Of a DNA stretch of 8,194 bases, positions 5,952 through 8,194 are shown one piece after another. A program made the position numbers and the translations under genes. This stretch comes from Acidobacteriaceae bacterium (GTDB taxonomy: Bacteria; Acidobacteriota; Terriglobia; Terriglobales; Acidobacteriaceae): positions 1 through 8,194 of the forward strand of contig JAUTWY010000507.1 of the NCBI GenBank assembly GCA_030838305.1. The letters are read 5' to 3'. Numbering within the stretch: the stretch's first letter is position 1; each line of letters starts with the position of its first letter. The notes beneath the pieces are model-generated. The model was not told the DNA's origin. It was given only the letters and a program-made list of their open reading frames with translations, and searched no databases.

Positions 5952-7067
5952 GTGAAGAAGTTCTGGGACAATCCGGCAGGCCTAGGTGGCGCGGGCGCCC
6001 TCGCCCGCGAGGCCGTGCCACTGCTCCCAGTTCCCGCGGGTTTCTCCATCGGCACTGTCGAAATCGCACCCGCTACGGTTTTGGCTCCGATGGCTGGGGT
6101 AACCGACACCGTCTTCCGCCGTTTCATCCGCAACCTCGGCGGCTGCGGCTTGATCATGACCGAGTTCACATCGGCTGACGGCGTGCTGCGCAAGAAGGAT
6201 CAGAAGGCCAAGCGCTACCTCCATTTCTACGAAGACGAACATCCCATCTCCGCACAGCTGTTTGGCAGCGATCCGCAAGTGATGGCCGAAGCCGCACGCA
6301 TGGTCGAGGGTCTGGGGTTCGACCTGGTCGATTTGAATCTCGGTTGTCCGGCCAAGAAAGTGGTGAAGTGCAACGGCGGCTCCGGCCTGCTGCGCGATCT
6401 TCCGGCCATCGGCCGTATCTTCGAAGCCGTGCGCGCTGCGGTGAAGATTCCTTTCACGGTGAAGTTTCGCGCGGGCTGGAGCGATGATGAAATCGTTTGC
6501 GTCGAACTGGCGCGCATGGCCGAATCATGCGGCTTGGCGGCGGTCGCGCTTCACGCCCGCACGCGAGAACAAGGATATAGTGGCAACGCCCGCTGGGAGT
6601 GGATCGCCGCGGTGAAAGCGGCAGTAGAAATTCCAGTGATCGGCAATGGCGACATTCGCACCCCGGAAGACGCCTGCGCCATGGTGACGCAGACCGGATG
6701 CAATGCCGTCATGATCGGGCGCACCGCCCCTTCGAATCCTTGGATCTTCCGCCAGATCCAGCAGTACCGCGGGGCGATGGGGAATGCAGGTGTCTCTAAG
6801 GTGGCCAAGCCTTACGACCATCCCTCCGAACTCGATCGCTACCAGATGATCCACACCTACTTCCAGATGCTGATCGAAGAAGAACTTCCCGATGCGGTCG
6901 GCAAGATGAAGCAGTTTGCCTCCTGGTTTACGCACGGCGTCCCGGGCGGGGCGTCCTTGCGCAAGGCAATCTATGAATCCAAGAGCGCGGTAGAAATTCT
7001 GAACCAGGTCGAAGCGTTTTTCGAGAGCCGTTTAAAACAGCAGCCGGTCCTGGCGCTCACGGAATAA
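5952..7067 (+). CDS. dusB: tRNA-dihydrouridine synthase, DusB-like
   Basis: This FMN-dependent enzyme reduces specific uridines in the tRNA D-arm to dihydrouridine using NADPH. The 371-residue product shows the TIM-barrel motifs in order: APMAGVTD (45-52, FMN site), QLFGSDP (102-108), NLGCPAKKV (129-137) with catalytic C132, VKFRAGW (170-176), HARTREQGYSG (201-211), IGNGDI (230-235) and MIGRTAPSNPWIF (254-266). The C-terminal helical domain contains KQFASWFTHGVPGG and LRKAIYESKS. The overall pattern, including NLGCPAKKV, fits DusB best. The first ~32 residues have no counterpart in E. coli DusB, which starts close to the barrel; they are encoded partly by a GC-rich palindrome. GTG 5952 is the longest start supported by the nearby -10; GTG 6015 (residue 22) is the alternative. 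Stop codons of this gene and ilvE are 11 bp apart, facing each other. Confidence 0.93.
   Translation: MKKFWDNPAGLGGAGALAREAVPLLPVPAGFSIGTVEIAPATVLAPMAGVTDTVFRRFIRNLGGCGLIMTEFTSADGVLRKKDQKAKRYLHFYEDEHPISAQLFGSDPQVMAEAARMVEGLGFDLVDLNLGCPAKKVVKCNGGSGLLRDLPAIGRIFEAVRAAVKIPFTVKFRAGWSDDEIVCVELARMAESCGLAAVALHARTREQGYSGNARWEWIAAVKAAVEIPVIGNGDIRTPEDACAMVTQTGCNAVMIGRTAPSNPWIFRQIQQYRGAMGNAGVSKVAKPYDHPSELDRYQMIHTYFQMLIEEELPDAVGKMKQFASWFTHGVPGGASLRKAIYESKSAVEILNQVEAFFESRLKQQPVLALTE
5979..6014 (+). repeat. GC-rich palindrome inside the 5' coding end of dusB
   Basis: CGCGGGCG (5990-5997) and CGCCCGCG (6002-6009) are perfect 8-bp inverted arms around CCCT. Outer arms GGCCT (5979-5983) and AGGCC (6010-6014) extend the stem with a 6-nt bulge on the left. 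It encodes the Gly/Ala-rich AGLGGAGALAREA portion of the N-terminal extension. It resembles a short interspersed palindromic repeat, but only one clear copy is in the window. Confidence 0.6.
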
Positions 7068-7078
7068 AGGTGTCTAGC

Positions 7079-8023
7079 TCACACGCCGACGGGCTGCTTG
7101 CTGCGTACCGGCACGGGAGTGAGCCAGCCGTAGCGGTCGTCTTTCTCTCCGCGCACGATGGCGTAAAACTCTTTTTGGATCGCCTTGGTGATCGGACCGA
7201 TTCCGCCTTTGCCCACTTTGATCTTATCGACCGAGCGGATGGGCGTGACTTCCGCCGCCGTTCCGGTGAAGAACGCCTCGTCGGCGATGTAGAGCATCTC
7301 GCGCGGAATCATCTGCTCGATGGTTGGAATATTCAGATCGCGCGCGATCTGCAATACGGAGTCGCGGGTGATTCCAGGCAGTACGGAGTTGCCCAGCGGC
7401 GCAGTGATCAGCTTTTCGCGGTGCACGATGAACACGTTTTCGCCCGAGCCTTCGCTGACGAATCCGTTGATGTCGAGCGCAATGCCCTCGGCAAAGCCGT
7501 TCACGATGGCTTCCATCTTGATGAGCTGCGAGTTCATGTAGTTCGCGCCCGATTTGGCCATCGCAGGTAAAGTGTTCGGCGCAATCCGCGTCCACGAAGA
7601 AACGCAGACGTCGCAGCCTTCATTCTCGCCGCCCAGATATTTTCCCCACGGATAATTGATGATGTAAACCTCGGTGGGCGAGTTGAACGGATTCACTCCT
7701 GCCTCGCCGTAGCCGCGGAGAATGATGGGCCGCACGTAGCAGGGCCAAGCGCCGTTGCTGGCAACGGTTTCGAGCATGGCCTTCACCAGTTGCTCGCGGC
7801 TGTAATCCACGTCGATGCGGTAAACCTTGGCGGAATCGAGCAGCCGTTGAATGTGTTCGGTCGCGCGGAAGATGGCCGGCCCGGAAGGCGGCGCGTAGCA
7901 GCGGATCCCCTCGAATACCGAGGACCCGTAGTGGACCACGTGCGACATCACGTGAATCGTTGCTTCATCCCAGGGAATGAGCTTGCCATTGTGCCAGATC
8001 TTTTCCGACTTCTCGATAGCCAT
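7079..8023 (-). CDS. ilvE: Branched-chain amino acid aminotransferase
   Basis: This PLP enzyme (fold type IV) interconverts leucine, isoleucine and valine with their 2-oxo acids, using glutamate/2-oxoglutarate, in the cytoplasm. The 314-residue product shows IWHNGKLIPWDEATIHVMSH (9-28), HYGSSVFEGIR (31-41), AMAKSGANYMNS (154-165) with the expected Schiff-base lysine K157, and GIALDINGFVSEGSGENVFIV (about 180-200), where E191 should contact the PLP ring nitrogen. SVLPGITRDSV (213-223), DEAFFTGTAAEVTPIRSVD (248-266) and GPITK (276-280) complete the family pattern. The length is close to E. coli IlvE. The ATG at 8021-8023 is chosen because AAGGAG (8029-8034) sits 5 nt upstream and the family N-terminus starts there; an upstream TTG at 8108-8110 would add 29 unmatched residues. 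No other ilv or leu genes are nearby. Confidence 0.95.
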   Translation of the reverse strand: MAIEKSEKIWHNGKLIPWDEATIHVMSHVVHYGSSVFEGIRCYAPPSGPAIFRATEHIQRLLDSAKVYRIDVDYSREQLVKAMLETVASNGAWPCYVRPIILRGYGEAGVNPFNSPTEVYIINYPWGKYLGGENEGCDVCVSSWTRIAPNTLPAMAKSGANYMNSQLIKMEAIVNGFAEGIALDINGFVSEGSGENVFIVHREKLITAPLGNSVLPGITRDSVLQIARDLNIPTIEQMIPREMLYIADEAFFTGTAAEVTPIRSVDKIKVGKGGIGPITKAIQKEFYAIVRGEKDDRYGWLTPVPVRSKQPVGV

Positions 8024-8048
8024 GCGGACTCCTTCGCGGCGGTGTTCA

Positions 8049-8125
8049 GTTCCTGTAACGAGGGCTGAATCCTTGCTCTGGCAGTGCAGGGAGCGAGGCG
8101 CGAAACCCAACCAGCGTTACAGAAC
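8049..8125. repeat. Inverted repeat spanning the ilvE leader
   Basis: GTTCCTGTAACG (8049-8060) and CGTTACAGAAC (8115-8125) are inverted copies: eight bases pair perfectly (8053-8060 with 8115-8122), and three more pair if one base is bulged. They are 54 bp apart. One copy overlaps the predicted transcription start next to TATAAT; the other lies in the leader upstream of the ribosome-binding site. They could be a pair of operator half-sites or the arms of a long leader hairpin. Confidence 0.5.
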
Positions 8126-8131
8126 ATTATA
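8126..8131 (-). promoter_or_regulatory. Perfect -10 box (TATAAT) for ilvE
   Basis: The minus strand reads TATAAT here, about 100 bases upstream of the ilvE ATG, predicting a start near 8119 and a leader of about 95 nt. The -35 at 17-bp spacing (8149-8154, GATTCT) is poor; TTGGTA at 8155-8160 looks better but is 23 bp away. An activator or a weak basal promoter is possible. Confidence 0.5.
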
Positions 8132-8168
8132 GCCGAGGCTGCGTGGGAAGAATCTACCAATGGAATAT

Positions 8169-8192
8169 GGGGACAGCCGAGGCGGCCGTCCC
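8169..8192. repeat. Short palindromic intergenic repeat at the window edge
   Basis: GGGACAGCC (8170-8178) and GGCCGTCCC (8184-8192) are 9-bp inverted arms with one mismatch around GAGGC. A T instead of C at 8187 would make it perfect, which suggests a slightly decayed copy of a repeat family. The nonamer AGCCGAGGC within it (8175-8183) also occurs at 8131-8139. From memory, similar sequences are scattered between genes in acidobacterial genomes; this was not checked. Confidence 0.5.
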
Positions 8193-8194
8193 TA

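Noticed and set aside
7077..7124. GCTCAC/GTGAGC inverted repeat as a terminator at the dusB-ilvE junction
   Set aside because: Six-bp arms are 36 nt apart without a U-tract on either strand; likely chance.
7070..7570. 166-residue open frame on the plus strand opposite ilvE
   Set aside because: It is antisense to a well-conserved gene, and its composition follows from the ilvE codons; no ribosome-binding site or family resemblance was seen.
8024..8110. Longer ilvE starting at the TTG codon at 8108-8110
   Set aside because: The added 29 residues match nothing in the family, while the internal ATG has AAGGAG at ideal spacing.
1..8194. Search for CRISPR arrays, tRNA/rRNA genes, insertion sequences or defence gene clusters
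   Set aside because: No regularly spaced repeats, RNA-gene signatures, transposase motifs or defence-protein domains were seen, apart from the antitoxin fragment at the left edge.

Overview
The window reads as a piece of ordinary bacterial chromosome, moderately GC-rich, with housekeeping genes alternating with two envelope or secreted proteins. The best guess for the host is an acidobacterium (Acidobacteriota). The reasons are the style of the large CBM9-like/DUF5916 beta-barrel protein, the acidobacterium-like character of the RuvB sequence, and short GC-rich interspersed palindromes of a kind I associate with these genomes. This rests on recognition, not on a search, and is moderate at best.

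Layout, left to right. (1) The first ~126 bases encode, on the minus strand, the middle of a VapB-type (Rv0623-like) antitoxin. It has no start codon or N-terminus and runs off the window edge. (2) 183-1436 (minus) is a secreted phosphoesterase of the phospholipase C/acid phosphatase family, with a hairpin just after its stop. (3) A ~217 bp divergent intergenic region precedes ruvB (1654-2703, plus), the Holliday-junction branch-migration motor. (4) 2871-5525 (plus) is an 884-residue predicted outer-membrane protein: signal peptide, proline-rich linker, CBM9-like domain and C-terminal beta-barrel ending in Phe. (5) rpmE (5631-5870), a zinc-type ribosomal protein L31, has its own promoter candidate and a clear intrinsic terminator. 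(6) A dusB-like tRNA-dihydrouridine synthase (5952-7067) appears to start from a very short or absent leader and carries a GC-rich palindrome inside its 5' coding end. (7) ilvE (7079-8023, minus) converges on dusB with only 11 bp between the stop codons. Its upstream region has a perfect TATAAT and, at the window edge, another palindromic repeat.

The genes do not form a single pathway. RuvB serves recombination and repair; L31 and Dus serve translation; IlvE serves branched-chain amino acid metabolism; the phosphoesterase and barrel protein act in the envelope. Most seem to be transcribed singly. I see no CRISPR array, RNA gene, intact mobile element, or convincing new multi-gene system. The points most worth checking are the decapitated antitoxin, the palindrome within the dusB start region, and small regulatory symmetries upstream of rpmE and ilvE.
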